In this document: piece after piece, positions 8,714-16,519 of the stretch
Position numbering within the stretch: the stretch's first letter is position 1
Layout: the number at the start of each line of letters is the position of its first letter
NCBI RefSeq assembly: GCF_002965065.1
Contig: NZ_PTRE01000071.1
Coordinates: 1-38,620 of the forward strand
Direction: 5' to 3'
DNA length: 38,620 nucleotides
DNA from: Escherichia sp. MOD1-EC7003
GTDB taxonomy: Bacteria; Pseudomonadota; Gammaproteobacteria; Enterobacterales; Enterobacteriaceae
Notes under the pieces: model-generated
What the model was told of the DNA's origin: nothing
The model's input: only the letters and a program-made list of their open reading frames with translations
Databases searched by the model: none
Made by a program: the position numbers and the translations under genes

Positions 8714-10231
8714 TTAGACATAGCGTTGAGGTAAAGAAACGCTGACACGCGTGCCGTGCAAACAGGAAATGGTCAATGTGCCGCCCAGCGCCGTTACGCG
8801 CTCGCGCATTCCGGTGAGGCCAAAACTTTGTTGCCCGGAACCCGGCGGCAAACCGCTGCCATCGTCTTCAATCACCAGCATTAACCGTTCATCCTGTTGC
8901 CAGCCTTGCAGCGTGACCGCACTGGCATCGGCATGTTTCACAATATTGTTCAGCCCTTCCTGACAGACACGAAACAGCGTCACACGCTGGTTTTCGCTTA
9001 ACGCTGACTCATCGATTCGCCATTCGAGATGGCTGACAATGCCGCGCCCTTCCAGCTCCATTTCCCGCATCAGTGAACGGATAGCCTGCTCCAGAGTGAG
9101 ATCATCAAGCTGGCGCGGACGCAACCGCCCTAACAAACGACGCACCGCGTCATAAACGCCCAGCGACAGTTGTTCGATGAGTTGCCCGCTCTGTTTAACG
9201 CTGGCGTTATCTGCCGCCAGCCGCTGGACAATGCCCGCCTGGGTGCGAATGGCGGTGATAGTCTGACCGATATCATCGTGCAGTTCCCGCGCCACATCGC
9301 GGCGCACGCTCTCTTCCGTTTCCAGCAAACGTTCAGCCAGATGCTGATTGCGCGCCAGTTCCTTTTGTAGCGACTGGTTAAGTTCACGCAACCGCTGGAT
9401 GCCTGCGCCCAGTAACAACCCTGTCAGACTTTGCACCAGCAGCGAGAGCAATAAATCCACCGGATGGTCGCGCCAAGTTTGACTGGCGATCAGCGCGATG
9501 GCGATCAGCGCGATGGCGTTCATCAACGTCGCAATCAGCGCCCCTTGCCAGCCATAATGCCAGGCCAGCGCGATAATTGGCAGCGCCAGGCAAAATGGCG
9601 TAAAGCGCGACAGTTCGTCCGGCAATCCCAGCTGGAGCCAGAGACTGATAACAAACAGCAGCAAGTACCAGACCAGATGCCGCCCGCGCCAGTTGATCGG
9701 CTGGGAAACCAGTGACGGGCCGAGCGGCAGCCAGATGTTATTGGCGAGATAGTGCCAGAACACCAGACAAATGGGGGCCAGCGTCAGGCCACCAGTTAAG
9801 GTCAGCAGCAGCGCATTCCACGACTCTTCGCCGTGCCAAAGCCAGGGCAGCGACTGCAACAACGCCGCCGCCGTCAGCGCCGCCCCCTGTAACAGCAAGG
9901 TGCGCCAGTCACGCTGATGGCGATAGCGCGAGATCAGCGCCACGGGCAGTAACGTCAGTAAACTACCGATCATCAATAAGGAGAAATGAGTTAACCCGAC
10001 CGCCTGCGTTAGCCAGTAAATCAGCAGCCACTCCGCGCCCAGCAGCACCGGCCAGTATCCGCGCGGGCATTGCAGCATTAGCCCCAGACGCAGACCAAAC
10101 GGAAATAACAGCACCGCCATATCTGGACGCTCAACCAGATGCAGGCTGATACTCCACAGGCAAAACCACGCGGCAGAGAAAATGAAAAAGCAGGCAATAA
10201 CGGTAATTAAGCGGGAGAACAACGTCTTCAT
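8714..10231 (-). CDS. uhpB: Membrane sensor histidine kinase UhpB, with a 5-residue insertion
   Basis: UhpB autophosphorylates when UhpC binds glucose-6-phosphate and passes phosphate to UhpA. Residues 1-280 form the membrane-embedded MASE1-like half. A HisKA_3 dimerisation helix follows with [14 protein letters not shown], phospho-acceptor His318. The ATPase domain has GLNNIVKHA and [11 protein letters not shown]-12 UhpB has 500 residues with His313; this one has 505. The extra five come from a perfect 15-bp tandem duplication at 9486-9515 that repeats ALIAI-type residues (about 239-249) in a membrane helix. ATG 10231 overlaps the uhpA stop by one base (TGATG), so translation is coupled. uhpC begins within 10 bases of its stop. 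Confidence 0.93.
   Translation of the reverse strand: MKTLFSRLITVIACFFIFSAAWFCLWSISLHLVERPDMAVLLFPFGLRLGLMLQCPRGYWPVLLGAEWLLIYWLTQAVGLTHFSLLMIGSLLTLLPVALISRYRHQRDWRTLLLQGAALTAAALLQSLPWLWHGEESWNALLLTLTGGLTLAPICLVFWHYLANNIWLPLGPSLVSQPINWRGRHLVWYLLLFVISLWLQLGLPDELSRFTPFCLALPIIALAWHYGWQGALIATLMNAIALIAIALIASQTWRDHPVDLLLSLLVQSLTGLLLGAGIQRLRELNQSLQKELARNQHLAERLLETEESVRRDVARELHDDIGQTITAIRTQAGIVQRLAADNASVKQSGQLIEQLSLGVYDAVRRLLGRLRPRQLDDLTLEQAIRSLMREMELEGRGIVSHLEWRIDESALSENQRVTLFRVCQEGLNNIVKHADASAVTLQGWQQDERLMLVIEDDGSGLPPGSGQQSFGLTGMRERVTALGGTLTISCLHGTRVSVSLPQRYV
9486..9515. repeat. Perfect 15-bp tandem duplication inside uhpB
   Basis: GCGATCAGCGCGATG occurs twice head to tail (9486-9500 and 9501-9515). 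It keeps the frame and lengthens a UhpB membrane segment by five residues. This looks like replication slippage. Confidence 0.9.
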
Positions 10232-10821
10232 CACCAGCCATCAAACATGCGGTGCGCCAGTTCAACGTCGTTACTGACGCCCAGTTTTTCCATCAGATTA
10301 GCACGATGGACGTGTACCGTTTTCGGCGATAAGCCCAGTTCGGCAGCAATCTCTTTCACCGCCATTCCTTGCGCCAGTTTTTCCGCCACCTGGCGTTCGC
10401 GTTTGGTTAGCGGGTCCTGGCGACCGGATGCCAGTTTAATGGCAATATCCGGCGTCAGATAACAGCCGCCCGTGGCAACCGTATGCACGGCAGCAATCAG
10501 CTCGTCCGGGCTACAGCGTTTGGAGAGAAAGCCGCGCGCCCCCGCGTTAAGTGCCTGCTCAACCAGCGCCGGACTGTCGTGAACGGAAAGCATAATTGTC
10601 GCCATACCTTTCGGTAGTTGACTTAGCAGCTCCAGACCAGAGATATCAGGCATGGAGATATCGCAAATACACACCTGCACACCACGTCCTGGCAGCCCCG
10701 CCAGCGCCTCGCGCCCCGAACCAAACTCGGCAACTACCTGCAAATCGGCTTCCAGCCCCAGCAGCTGTGCAAAGCCGGAGCGGACGATAAGGTGATCGTC
10801 TATAAGAGCAACGGTGATCAT
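10231..10821 (-). CDS. uhpA: Response regulator UhpA (NarL/FixJ family)
   Basis: The 196-residue regulator activates uhpT transcription when phosphorylated by UhpB. The receiver domain (1-120) shows acidic residues D8/D9, the phospho-acceptor D54 in CICDISMPD, and K101 in GFLSKRCS. The LuxR-type helix-turn-helix domain (about 130-196) contains [20 protein letters not shown] and [20 protein letters not shown] 10821 follows CCAGGACAAGACC, a good ribosome site. It is the first gene of uhpABC and comes after the ilvBN terminator. The frame is undamaged. Confidence 0.97.
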   Translation of the reverse strand: MITVALIDDHLIVRSGFAQLLGLEADLQVVAEFGSGREALAGLPGRGVQVCICDISMPDISGLELLSQLPKGMATIMLSVHDSPALVEQALNAGARGFLSKRCSPDELIAAVHTVATGGCYLTPDIAIKLASGRQDPLTKRERQVAEKLAQGMAVKEIAAELGLSPKTVHVHRANLMEKLGVSNDVELAHRMFDGW

Positions 10822-10838
10822 GGTCTTGTCCTGGCGGG

Positions 10839-10873
10839 TAAAAAAACGCGCTTACCTTAACGATAAGCGCGAT
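10839..10873 (-). terminator. Terminator of the ilvBN operon
   Basis: On the minus strand a stem of CGCGCTTATC/GATAAGCGCG type (loop around GTTAAG; arms at about 10845-10855 and 10861-10872) is followed by TTTTTTT. It sits between the ilvN stop and the uhpA start, so uhpA needs its own promoter or read-through. Confidence 0.8.
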
Positions 10874-10893
10874 GTTGTTCAAGCCTTGAGCGG

Positions 10894-11184
10894 TTACTGA
10901 AAAAACACCGCAATCTTGTTAAACATCGTCGGATCGGACTGATTACGTTGCACTTTCACCACGTCTTCCAGCTTATCGATTTGGCTTATCATCTGCTCCA
11001 GACGCTGGTCGTCATTGACCAGTAGCCAGATATGGCTTTTGTCGCTGTCCTGAATCGGCAGGCAGAGAATGCCTTCAACGTTAAAAGCGCGGCGGGCAAA
11101 AAGACCACAAACGTGGGTCATTACGCCCGGATGGTTGCGAACGGTGAGTTCCAGAATCACGTTGTCATGAGTTGTGTTTTGCAT
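10894..11184 (-). CDS. ilvN: Acetolactate synthase I small (regulatory) subunit
   Basis: IlvN binds the catalytic IlvB subunit, stimulates it and gives valine feedback inhibition. It has 96 residues, the short enterobacterial form. A single ACT domain occupies about residues 8-80, with [20 protein letters not shown] at the start holding the conserved NHPGV ligand loop. ATG 11184 is three bases after the ilvB stop, so the two are translationally coupled in the ivbL-ilvBN operon. Confidence 0.97.
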
Positions 11185-11187
11185 GGC

Positions 11188-12876
11188 TTATTCCCCCACC
11201 ATTTCAGTATTCGCCGCACCTGGCGGCACCATCGGGTACACTTTTTCTTCGGCATCAATGCGCACATGGATCAGCGCCGGACCTGGGCGATTGATGATTT
11301 CCTGCAATGCAGCCTGCGGATCGGCTTCGTTATTCAAATCACAGGTTTCGAGGCCGAATCCGGCGGCAATTTGCATAAAGTTGATTTTTCCCGGATAGGT
11401 GGCAGCAAAAACGCCCTGCCTGTAGAACAGACTCTGTTGCTGATGCACCAGCCCCAGCGCTTCGTTGTTCATCAGAATGATTTTAACATCCAGCTGGTTT
11501 TCGCTGGCGGTCGCCATCTCCTGAATATTCATCATCAGGCTGCCGTCGCCGGAGAAACACAACACTTTGCGATCCGGATTCGCCAGCGCCGCGCCAATCG
11601 CCGCAGGCAGGCCAAAGCCCATCGTCCCCAACCCGCCGGAGGTCAGCCACTGGCGTGGGCGATTGAGCGGATAGGCTTGCGCGGTCCACATCTGATGCTG
11701 ACCAACGTCAGTGGTGATAATCGCGTTGTCATCGACACAGGCAGCAACGGCGTTGATCAGGCCATAATGCGTTAATGGATCGCACGCTTTTGGGATTGGA
11801 CACGGGAATTCGCGCTGCAAATCCGCTACCAACTGGTGCCACTCTGCACGCGGTTGCGCTTCCACCCGCGGGATCAACTGCGCCAGCACGTCATCAACAT
11901 CTGCCTGAATCGCCACGTGTGGTTGCTTGATTTTACCCAGCTCTGCGCGGTCGATATCGACATGAATAATTTTCGCATTCGGACAGAACTGCTCGGTTTT
12001 GCCAATCGCCCGGTCATCAAAACGTGCGCCGAGAACAATCAATAAATCTGCCTCCTGCAAAATATAGTTGGTGCTGCGCACGCCGTGCATCCCCAGCATA
12101 CCCAGCGACAGCGGATGCGCTTTTGGCAACATGCCCAGCGCCATTAAGGTCATGGTGGTAGGCAGCTGCGCTTTCTCTGCCAGTTCACGCACCCGCAAAG
12201 GTGCGTTGATCACTCCTCCACCCAGATAAAGCACCGGGCGTTTAGCGGCGTTAATCATTGCAGCTGCGTCACGAATGCTCTCTTCGCTAAAGGCAGGCGT
12301 AGCGGCTTTTTCTGCCACTGCGGGCTGTGCTTCAATCTCAAAAACTGCCGTTTGCACATCCTTAGGAATGTCTATCCACACCGGACCAGGGCGGCCTGAT
12401 TGCGCAATACGAAAGGCATCACTCATGACCTGCGGGAGTTCTTCGATATGTCTGACCAGATAGTTGTGTTTAGTGATGGGGATAGAGATGCCGTAGGTGT
12501 CCACTTCCTGGAAGGCGTCGGTGCCGATCATTGAGGCGGGAACCTGGCCGGTGATACAAATCAGCGGGATGGAGTCCAACCGCGCATCGGCAATGGCGGT
12601 CACCAGGTTAGTCGCACCCGGTCCGCTACAGGCCATACAAACCGCTGGTTTACCGTCGGTGCGCGCCATTCCCTGCGCGATAAACCCCGCCCCTTGTTCA
12701 TGGCGAGCCAGAATATGACGGATTTGCGTGCTTTGGCTTAAGGCATCGTAAACAGGCAGGATAGAACCGCCCGGAATGCCCGTCACAATCTTAATGCCCT
12801 GCTGTTCCAGGAAATGAACGATAAATTCTGCGCCGGTAAAGCGCTTACGCGTCGATGTTGTGCCCGAACTTGCCAT
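11188..12876 (-). CDS. ilvB: Acetolactate synthase I large (catalytic) subunit
   Basis: This thiamine-diphosphate and FAD-dependent enzyme condenses two pyruvates to acetolactate, or pyruvate plus 2-oxobutyrate, as the first shared step of valine, leucine and isoleucine synthesis. At 562 residues it has the family length. The N-terminal Pyr domain holds the catalytic Glu in HARHEQGAGFIAQG. The central FAD-associated domain is around 200-340. The C-terminal PP domain has the metal/cofactor motif GDGSLMMNIQE ending in LMNN. The start ATG 12876 has AAAAGGACTGGAGC before it. Isozyme I is valine-sensitive through IlvN. Expression is set by the upstream ivbL attenuator and by cAMP-CRP in K-12. Confidence 0.97.
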   Translation of the reverse strand: MASSGTTSTRKRFTGAEFIVHFLEQQGIKIVTGIPGGSILPVYDALSQSTQIRHILARHEQGAGFIAQGMARTDGKPAVCMACSGPGATNLVTAIADARLDSIPLICITGQVPASMIGTDAFQEVDTYGISIPITKHNYLVRHIEELPQVMSDAFRIAQSGRPGPVWIDIPKDVQTAVFEIEAQPAVAEKAATPAFSEESIRDAAAMINAAKRPVLYLGGGVINAPLRVRELAEKAQLPTTMTLMALGMLPKAHPLSLGMLGMHGVRSTNYILQEADLLIVLGARFDDRAIGKTEQFCPNAKIIHVDIDRAELGKIKQPHVAIQADVDDVLAQLIPRVEAQPRAEWHQLVADLQREFPCPIPKACDPLTHYGLINAVAACVDDNAIITTDVGQHQMWTAQAYPLNRPRQWLTSGGLGTMGFGLPAAIGAALANPDRKVLCFSGDGSLMMNIQEMATASENQLDVKIILMNNEALGLVHQQQSLFYRQGVFAATYPGKINFMQIAAGFGLETCDLNNEADPQAALQEIINRPGPALIHVRIDAEEKVYPMVPPGAANTEMVGE

Positions 12877-12924
12877 GCTCCAGTCCTTTTCTTCTGGGCC
12901 GACTTTCCGGGAGGTGCTTAAACG

Positions 12925-12958
12925 AAAAACCCCGCCCGGTTTACGCCGGCGGGGTTTT
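12925..12958 (-). terminator. ilvB attenuator terminator
   Basis: On the minus strand AAAACCCCGCCGGCG pairs with CGGGCGGGGTTTTT across a TAAAC loop and ends in a T-run. It lies 24 bases past the ivbL stop and 48 bases before ilvB, the position of the transcription attenuator. It should form when valine and leucine codons of the leader are translated without stalling. Confidence 0.92.
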
Positions 12959-12981
12959 GGAATCGTGTGTTGTTCCAGTCC

Positions 12982-13080
12982 CTACGGCGCATTGCCGACG
13001 ACCACCACCACACGCACGACGACCACTGCGGCAGATGGCGCAGTGGGTAGTAGTTTTGCGTTGAGCATGGAAGTAGTCAT
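12982..13080 (-). CDS. ivbL: ilvBN operon leader peptide IvbL
   Basis: This 32-residue leader is too short for most gene finders. It runs MTTSMLNAKLLPTAPSAA, then four valines, an arginine, five valines and GNAP. Its nine clustered valines and three leucines make ribosome progress depend on charged tRNA-Val and tRNA-Leu, which selects between antiterminator and the terminator at 12925-12958. ATG is at 13080, with AAGGTCCCCA upstream as ribosome site. The sequence matches the recalled K-12 peptide. Confidence 0.95.
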   Translation of the reverse strand: MTTSMLNAKLLPTAPSAAVVVVRVVVVVGNAP

Positions 13081-13200
13081 TGGGGACCTTGTTGGTTTTG
13101 TGTTTAACAATATTTATACAAGCACAGGTTTACAGGGGAGACAATGGAAAATTTTTCATCAAGGGGAAATTGAGTGATTGATCACGTTTTGTACTGAATC
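13081..13200 (-). promoter_or_regulatory. ilvBN promoter region with candidate CRP site
   Basis: On the minus strand, AT-rich TATAAATATTG around 13111-13121 supplies a -10 region upstream of ivbL. AACGTGATCAATCACTC at about 13171-13187 has one good CRP half-site (CGTGA) and a weaker second half. cAMP-CRP control of ilvB is established in K-12; exact positions here are inferred. Confidence 0.5.
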
Positions 13201-13221
13201 GCAGGTAACAAAAACCCCCGC

Positions 13222-13261
13222 ACCGCAACGACTTGATGCTGTTCTGAAATACCTGAAGTAA
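13222..13261 (+). pseudogene. tisB: tisB remnant (SOS-induced membrane toxin), last codons only
   Basis: Plus-strand codons to the TAA at 13259-13261 read LDAVLKYLK, the exact end of the 29-residue TisB peptide recalled from K-12. They are preceded by PQR where K-12 has LQL. The upstream two thirds of tisB, its start, the tisA leader and most or all of the divergent antitoxin RNA gene istR are absent. Only about 20 bases separate this remnant from ilvB-proximal sequence. The toxin's own terminator survives just downstream. Nothing functional can be produced. Confidence 0.8.
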
Positions 13262-13280
13262 TTCTGATTCACGTCGCACC

Positions 13281-13312
13281 AAAGGGGAGCGGGAAACCGT
13301 TCCCCCTTTTTA
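13281..13312 (+). terminator. Orphan tisB terminator
   Basis: GGGGAGCGG and CCGTTCCCC form a nine-base-pair stem with one G-U pair around GAAA, followed by CTTTTT. It matches the terminator that follows tisB in K-12. It now has no complete gene in front of it. Confidence 0.8.
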
Positions 13313-13321
13313 AGGGTTGGT

Positions 13322-13357
13322 GTCGGATGCGATGCTGACGCATCTTATCCGACCTAC
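13322..13357. repeat. REP element upstream of emrD
   Basis: GTCGGATGCGATGCTGACGC followed by ATCTTATCCGACCTAC forms an imperfect palindrome of the REP type. It is close to the tisB scar. The remaining 170 bases to emrD are AT-rich and presumably hold the emrD promoter; no other gene is seen. Confidence 0.8.
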
Positions 13358-13531
13358 AATTCCTTCCGGCAACATTTATTGCCGCTTTTGTTTACATATT
13401 CTGCCGTTTTACTTTTCGCCATTCCGGTCACATATCTGGCTAAGATTCATCAATGTGATAGATTCCTCTCCCGCATTTATGGGAATGCGTAGTGACTTAT
13501 TCTAATTATTTTTATAAAAGCATCCGTGATA

Positions 13532-14716
13532 ATGAAAAGGCATAGAAACGTCAATTTGTTATTGATGTTGGTATTACTCGTGGCCGTCGGTCAGATGGCA
13601 CAAACCATTTATATTCCAGCTATTGCCGATATGGCGCGCGATCTCAACGTCCGTGAAGGGGCGGTGCAAAGCGTAATGGGCGCTTATCTGCTGACTTATG
13701 GTGTCTCACAACTGTTTTATGGCCCGATTTCCGACCGCGTGGGTCGCCGACCGGTGATCCTCGTCGGAATGTCCATTTTTATGCTGGCAACGCTGGTCGC
13801 GGTCACGACCTCCAGTTTGACGGTGTTGATTGCCGCCAGCGCGATGCAGGGGATGGGCACCGGTGTTGGCGGCGTGATGGCGCGTACATTGCCGCGTGAT
13901 TTATATGAACGGACACAGTTGCGCCATGCTAATAGCCTGTTAAACATGGGGATTCTTGTCAGTCCGTTGCTCGCACCGCTAATCGGCGGTCTGCTGGATA
14001 CGATGTGGAACTGGCGCGCCTGTTACCTCTTCCTGTTGGTACTTTGTGCCGGAGTGACCTTCAGTATGGCGCGCTGGATGCCGGAAACGCGTCCGCTAGA
14101 TACACCGCGCACGCGCCTGCTTACCAGTTATAAAACACTTTTCGGTAACAGCGGTTTTAACTGTTATTTGCTGATGCTGATTGGCGGTCTGGCCGGGATT
14201 GCCGCCTTTGAAGCCTGTTCCGGCGTGCTGATGGGCGCGGTGTTAGGGATGAGCAGTATGACGGTCAGTATTTTGTTTATTCTGCCGATTCCGGCAGCAT
14301 TTTTTGGGGCATGGTTTGCCGGGCGTCCGAATAAACGCTTCCCGACGTTGATGTGGCAGTCGGTTATCTGCTGCCTGTTGGCTGGCTTGATGATGTGGAT
14401 CCCCGACTGGTTTGGCGTGATGAATGTCTGGACACTGCTCGTTCCCGCCGCGCTGTTTTTTTTCGGTGCCGGGATGCTGTTTCCGCTGGCTACCAGCGGC
14501 GCGATGGAGCCGTTTCCCTTCCTGGCGGGCACGGCTGGTGCGCTGGTCGGCGGTCTGCAAAACATTGGTTCCGGCGTGCTGGCGTCGCTCTCTGCGATGT
14601 TGCCGCAAACCGGTCAGGGCAGCCTGGGGTTATTGATGACCTTAATGGGATTATTGATCGTGCTGTGCTGGCTACCGCTGGCGACGCGGATGTCGCATCA
14701 GGGGCAGCCCGTTTAA
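13532..14716 (+). CDS. emrD: Multidrug efflux MFS transporter EmrD
   Basis: EmrD is a 394-residue inner-membrane proton antiporter with 12 helices that exports uncouplers and amphipathic compounds such as benzalkonium and SDS in K-12. Loop 2-3 carries the MFS motif GPISDRVGRRPVI, and helix 5 has an MNGxLxSPxxAPxxGG-like stretch (NMGILVSPLLAPLIGG). ATG 13532 gives the known length; an in-frame GTG six bases upstream is possible. The Shine-Dalgarno is weak. It is convergent with yidF seven bases away. Confidence 0.96.
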   Translation: MKRHRNVNLLLMLVLLVAVGQMAQTIYIPAIADMARDLNVREGAVQSVMGAYLLTYGVSQLFYGPISDRVGRRPVILVGMSIFMLATLVAVTTSSLTVLIAASAMQGMGTGVGGVMARTLPRDLYERTQLRHANSLLNMGILVSPLLAPLIGGLLDTMWNWRACYLFLLVLCAGVTFSMARWMPETRPLDTPRTRLLTSYKTLFGNSGFNCYLLMLIGGLAGIAAFEACSGVLMGAVLGMSSMTVSILFILPIPAAFFGAWFAGRPNKRFPTLMWQSVICCLLAGLMMWIPDWFGVMNVWTLLVPAALFFFGAGMLFPLATSGAMEPFPFLAGTAGALVGGLQNIGSGVLASLSAMLPQTGQGSLGLLMTLMGLLIVLCWLPLATRMSHQGQPV

Positions 14717-14723
14717 GCTCACG

Positions 14724-15221
14724 TCACCGCAGCATCGTCATCAGCTCTATGGGAGAACGATGCTGCTTTATCAGATCACGCATCACCCGCATATACGGTG
14801 CGGAATAAGAATAAAACGCCTGATAGCCCGCACAAAGCATGTTGTCAGGCTTTTCTTCCCGGGAATGCGGGCACAGGCGATGCCAGTCGCACACCTGGCA
14901 GTCACGGCACGGTTGCGGGTTTTCGCTGCCACACCATTTTTGTAGGGTGGCGTCAAAAAGCTCAATCGAAATACGACTGATATCTGCCCGCACCCAGCAC
15001 TCAAACAGAGCAATTAAAAATTTCCCCCACAGCTCTGCCGTCACCGAAGTTGCCGTCAGTTCGCCCCGGTCATCAAATTCAATATGGGGAATGAGTTGCA
15101 CCGAGCAGATATCCCGCCGTTTTAAATTTTGATAAAAATAAATTGGTTGCAGGACATCCTTTCGCTCTACAACCAGTTTATGCCTGTCCTCTTCAGCATC
15201 TATGACCTGACTTCCTGTCAT
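14724..15221 (-). CDS. yidF: YidF, stand-alone SPASM-like tail of a sulfatase maturase
   Basis: The 165-residue protein lacks an N-terminal radical-SAM domain and its CxxxCxxC motif. Residues 25-100 (PIYFYQNLKRRDICSVQLIP to FDATLQKWCG) and the cysteine cluster C97, C105, C108, C111, C117 and C130 resemble the C-terminal half of anaerobic sulfatase-maturating enzymes (PxxCxxC...C, then LCAGYxAFxxYxxPYM). K-12 carries the same short form. It may be a decayed maturase, or bind one iron-sulfur cluster as a partner; sulfatase gene yidJ lies nearby. ATG 15221 overlaps the yidG stop by four bases, so yidH-yidG-yidF form one translated unit. Confidence 0.85.
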   Translation of the reverse strand: MTGSQVIDAEEDRHKLVVERKDVLQPIYFYQNLKRRDICSVQLIPHIEFDDRGELTATSVTAELWGKFLIALFECWVRADISRISIELFDATLQKWCGSENPQPCRDCQVCDWHRLCPHSREEKPDNMLCAGYQAFYSYSAPYMRVMRDLIKQHRSPIELMTMLR

Positions 15222-15580
15222 GCGACTCTCTCAATAAATACGATAAGTTGATGTATATGCGTTACAGCAAACAGTATTGCGAGAGATAACACCGCGAGGG
15301 AGATCAAAAATTTGTCACGGACTACGTGAAATTGGGAAAAGTCGCTATTCGTGACATCCATTAAATTGCGATTACGGGTGTAGTGCCAGAGGATCAACGC
15401 CACAATGGCGAGAATGCCGATCGAAATCCAGAATAACATGCCCGCCTGGTGCCAATTGTGTTTGATCGCCAACGCCATCAACGCGCCGTAGCCCAGCATG
15501 GTACGAAACCACGCCAGTGATGTGCGCTCTGGTTGAAGTCCAGGATCGGCAATGCGTCTGGCTTTGCGGCTATCCGGCAT
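15218..15580 (-). CDS. yidG: DUF202 inner-membrane protein YidG
   Basis: The 120-residue protein has a DUF202 start (ADPGLQPERTSLAWFRTMLG) and three predicted membrane segments. DUF202 proteins typically have the N-terminal ERTxLAWxRT motif before the first helix. Its role is unknown. It overlaps the end of yidH by 11 bases and the start of yidF by four, indicating a tight operon. Confidence 0.92.
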   Translation of the reverse strand: MPDSRKARRIADPGLQPERTSLAWFRTMLGYGALMALAIKHNWHQAGMLFWISIGILAIVALILWHYTRNRNLMDVTNSDFSQFHVVRDKFLISLAVLSLAILFAVTHIHQLIVFIERVA

Positions 15581-15917
15581 ACAACACCAGCCCCATGACG
15601 ATTACCGCCACGATCATCAATATTAAACTGATGATTAATAAGCTGTTAGTGTAGGGTAAGTCCTCTTTCAGACGCATCGCCTTTTCGTTGCGTAACCAGC
15701 GCAGGTAGCCATACATCGCTAACCCGCCGGAAAACAGACACAACAACAGCGCCAGCAGTTCGCGAATGACGGGCGTGGCGAAATCTGGCGCAAGTTGATC
15801 AAGCCCAACCCCCGCCGCCAGAAATCCGAGTGCGGTACGGATCCACGCCAGAAAAGTACGCTCATTAGCCAGCGAGAAGCGGTAATCGGGTGCTTCTCCG
15901 AGGCGGGAAATTTTCAT
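15570..15917 (-). CDS. yidH: DUF202 inner-membrane protein YidH
   Basis: The 115-residue protein has the motif NERTFLAWIRTALGFLAAG and three membrane segments. It is a paralogue of YidG, the next gene, with the same N-terminal motif, so the two may form a hetero-oligomer. It is first gene of yidHGF. ATG 15917 is preceded by AAAGGAGCAAC, a strong ribosome site. Function unknown. Confidence 0.93.
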   Translation of the reverse strand: MKISRLGEAPDYRFSLANERTFLAWIRTALGFLAAGVGLDQLAPDFATPVIRELLALLLCLFSGGLAMYGYLRWLRNEKAMRLKEDLPYTNSLLIISLILMIVAVIVMGLVLYAG

Positions 15918-16024
15918 TGTTGCTCCTTTGCAATTTCAATAACGCTTACCCTTAGCGGTTATTTTTAAGAATTTCGTCCGGTGTTTTCCTGATATGCTTT
16001 TGCCATTCGCTACAAGGAGGTCTG

Positions 16025-16474
16025 ATGGGTATCATAGCGCAAAATAAAATCAGTTCATTGGGCATGCTGTTCGGTGCCATCGCTTTATTGATGGGTATCA
16101 TCCACTTTTCATTCGGCCCATTTTCCGCGCCACCACCAACGCTGGAAAGCGTCATTGCGCAAAAAACCGCTGAAATAAAAAGAGGGCTGGTTGCTGGGTT
16201 GAAGGGAGAAAAAATCACCACGCGAGAGAAAAAAGAGGCAATTAATGTTGATAAAGTCCTGAAACAGAGCGGCATTGCACTGGCAATTGTTGCATTAATT
16301 TGTGCTTTCGTTGCCGGTATGCGTAAGGAAAATAGCTGGAGTATCAGCGGTGCGCTGTTTTTTGGCGGCAGTACACTGGCTTTCCACGCCCTGCTGTTTG
16401 GCATCGGTATCGTATGCAGCATTCTTCTTCTGTTCCTGATCTTTTCCTTCCTGACCGGCGGCTCACCAATTTAA
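16025..16474 (+). CDS. yidI: Inner-membrane protein YidI
   Basis: The 149-residue protein has membrane segments at about 12-30, 78-98 and 108-145, and a charged cytoplasmic or periplasmic stretch (residues 40-78, rich in Lys/Glu). It matches remembered K-12 YidI with several substitutions. ATG 16025 follows AAGGAGGTCTG, a near-perfect Shine-Dalgarno. It is divergent from yidH and convergent with yidJ. Function unknown. Confidence 0.9.
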   Translation: MGIIAQNKISSLGMLFGAIALLMGIIHFSFGPFSAPPPTLESVIAQKTAEIKRGLVAGLKGEKITTREKKEAINVDKVLKQSGIALAIVALICAFVAGMRKENSWSISGALFFGGSTLAFHALLFGIGIVCSILLLFLIFSFLTGGSPI

Positions 16475-16519
16475 GCGACCTGAACATTGCCCGCCGGATA
16501 CAGCCAGCGGGCATCGTCT

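Noticed and set aside
11032..11775. 247-codon open frame opposite ilvN/ilvB
   Set aside because: Crosses two genes on the other strand and resembles no family.
13005..13035. GAC/CAC-rich repetitive run that could be a microsatellite or repeat array
   Set aside because: It is the run of Val codons in the ivbL leader peptide read from the other strand.
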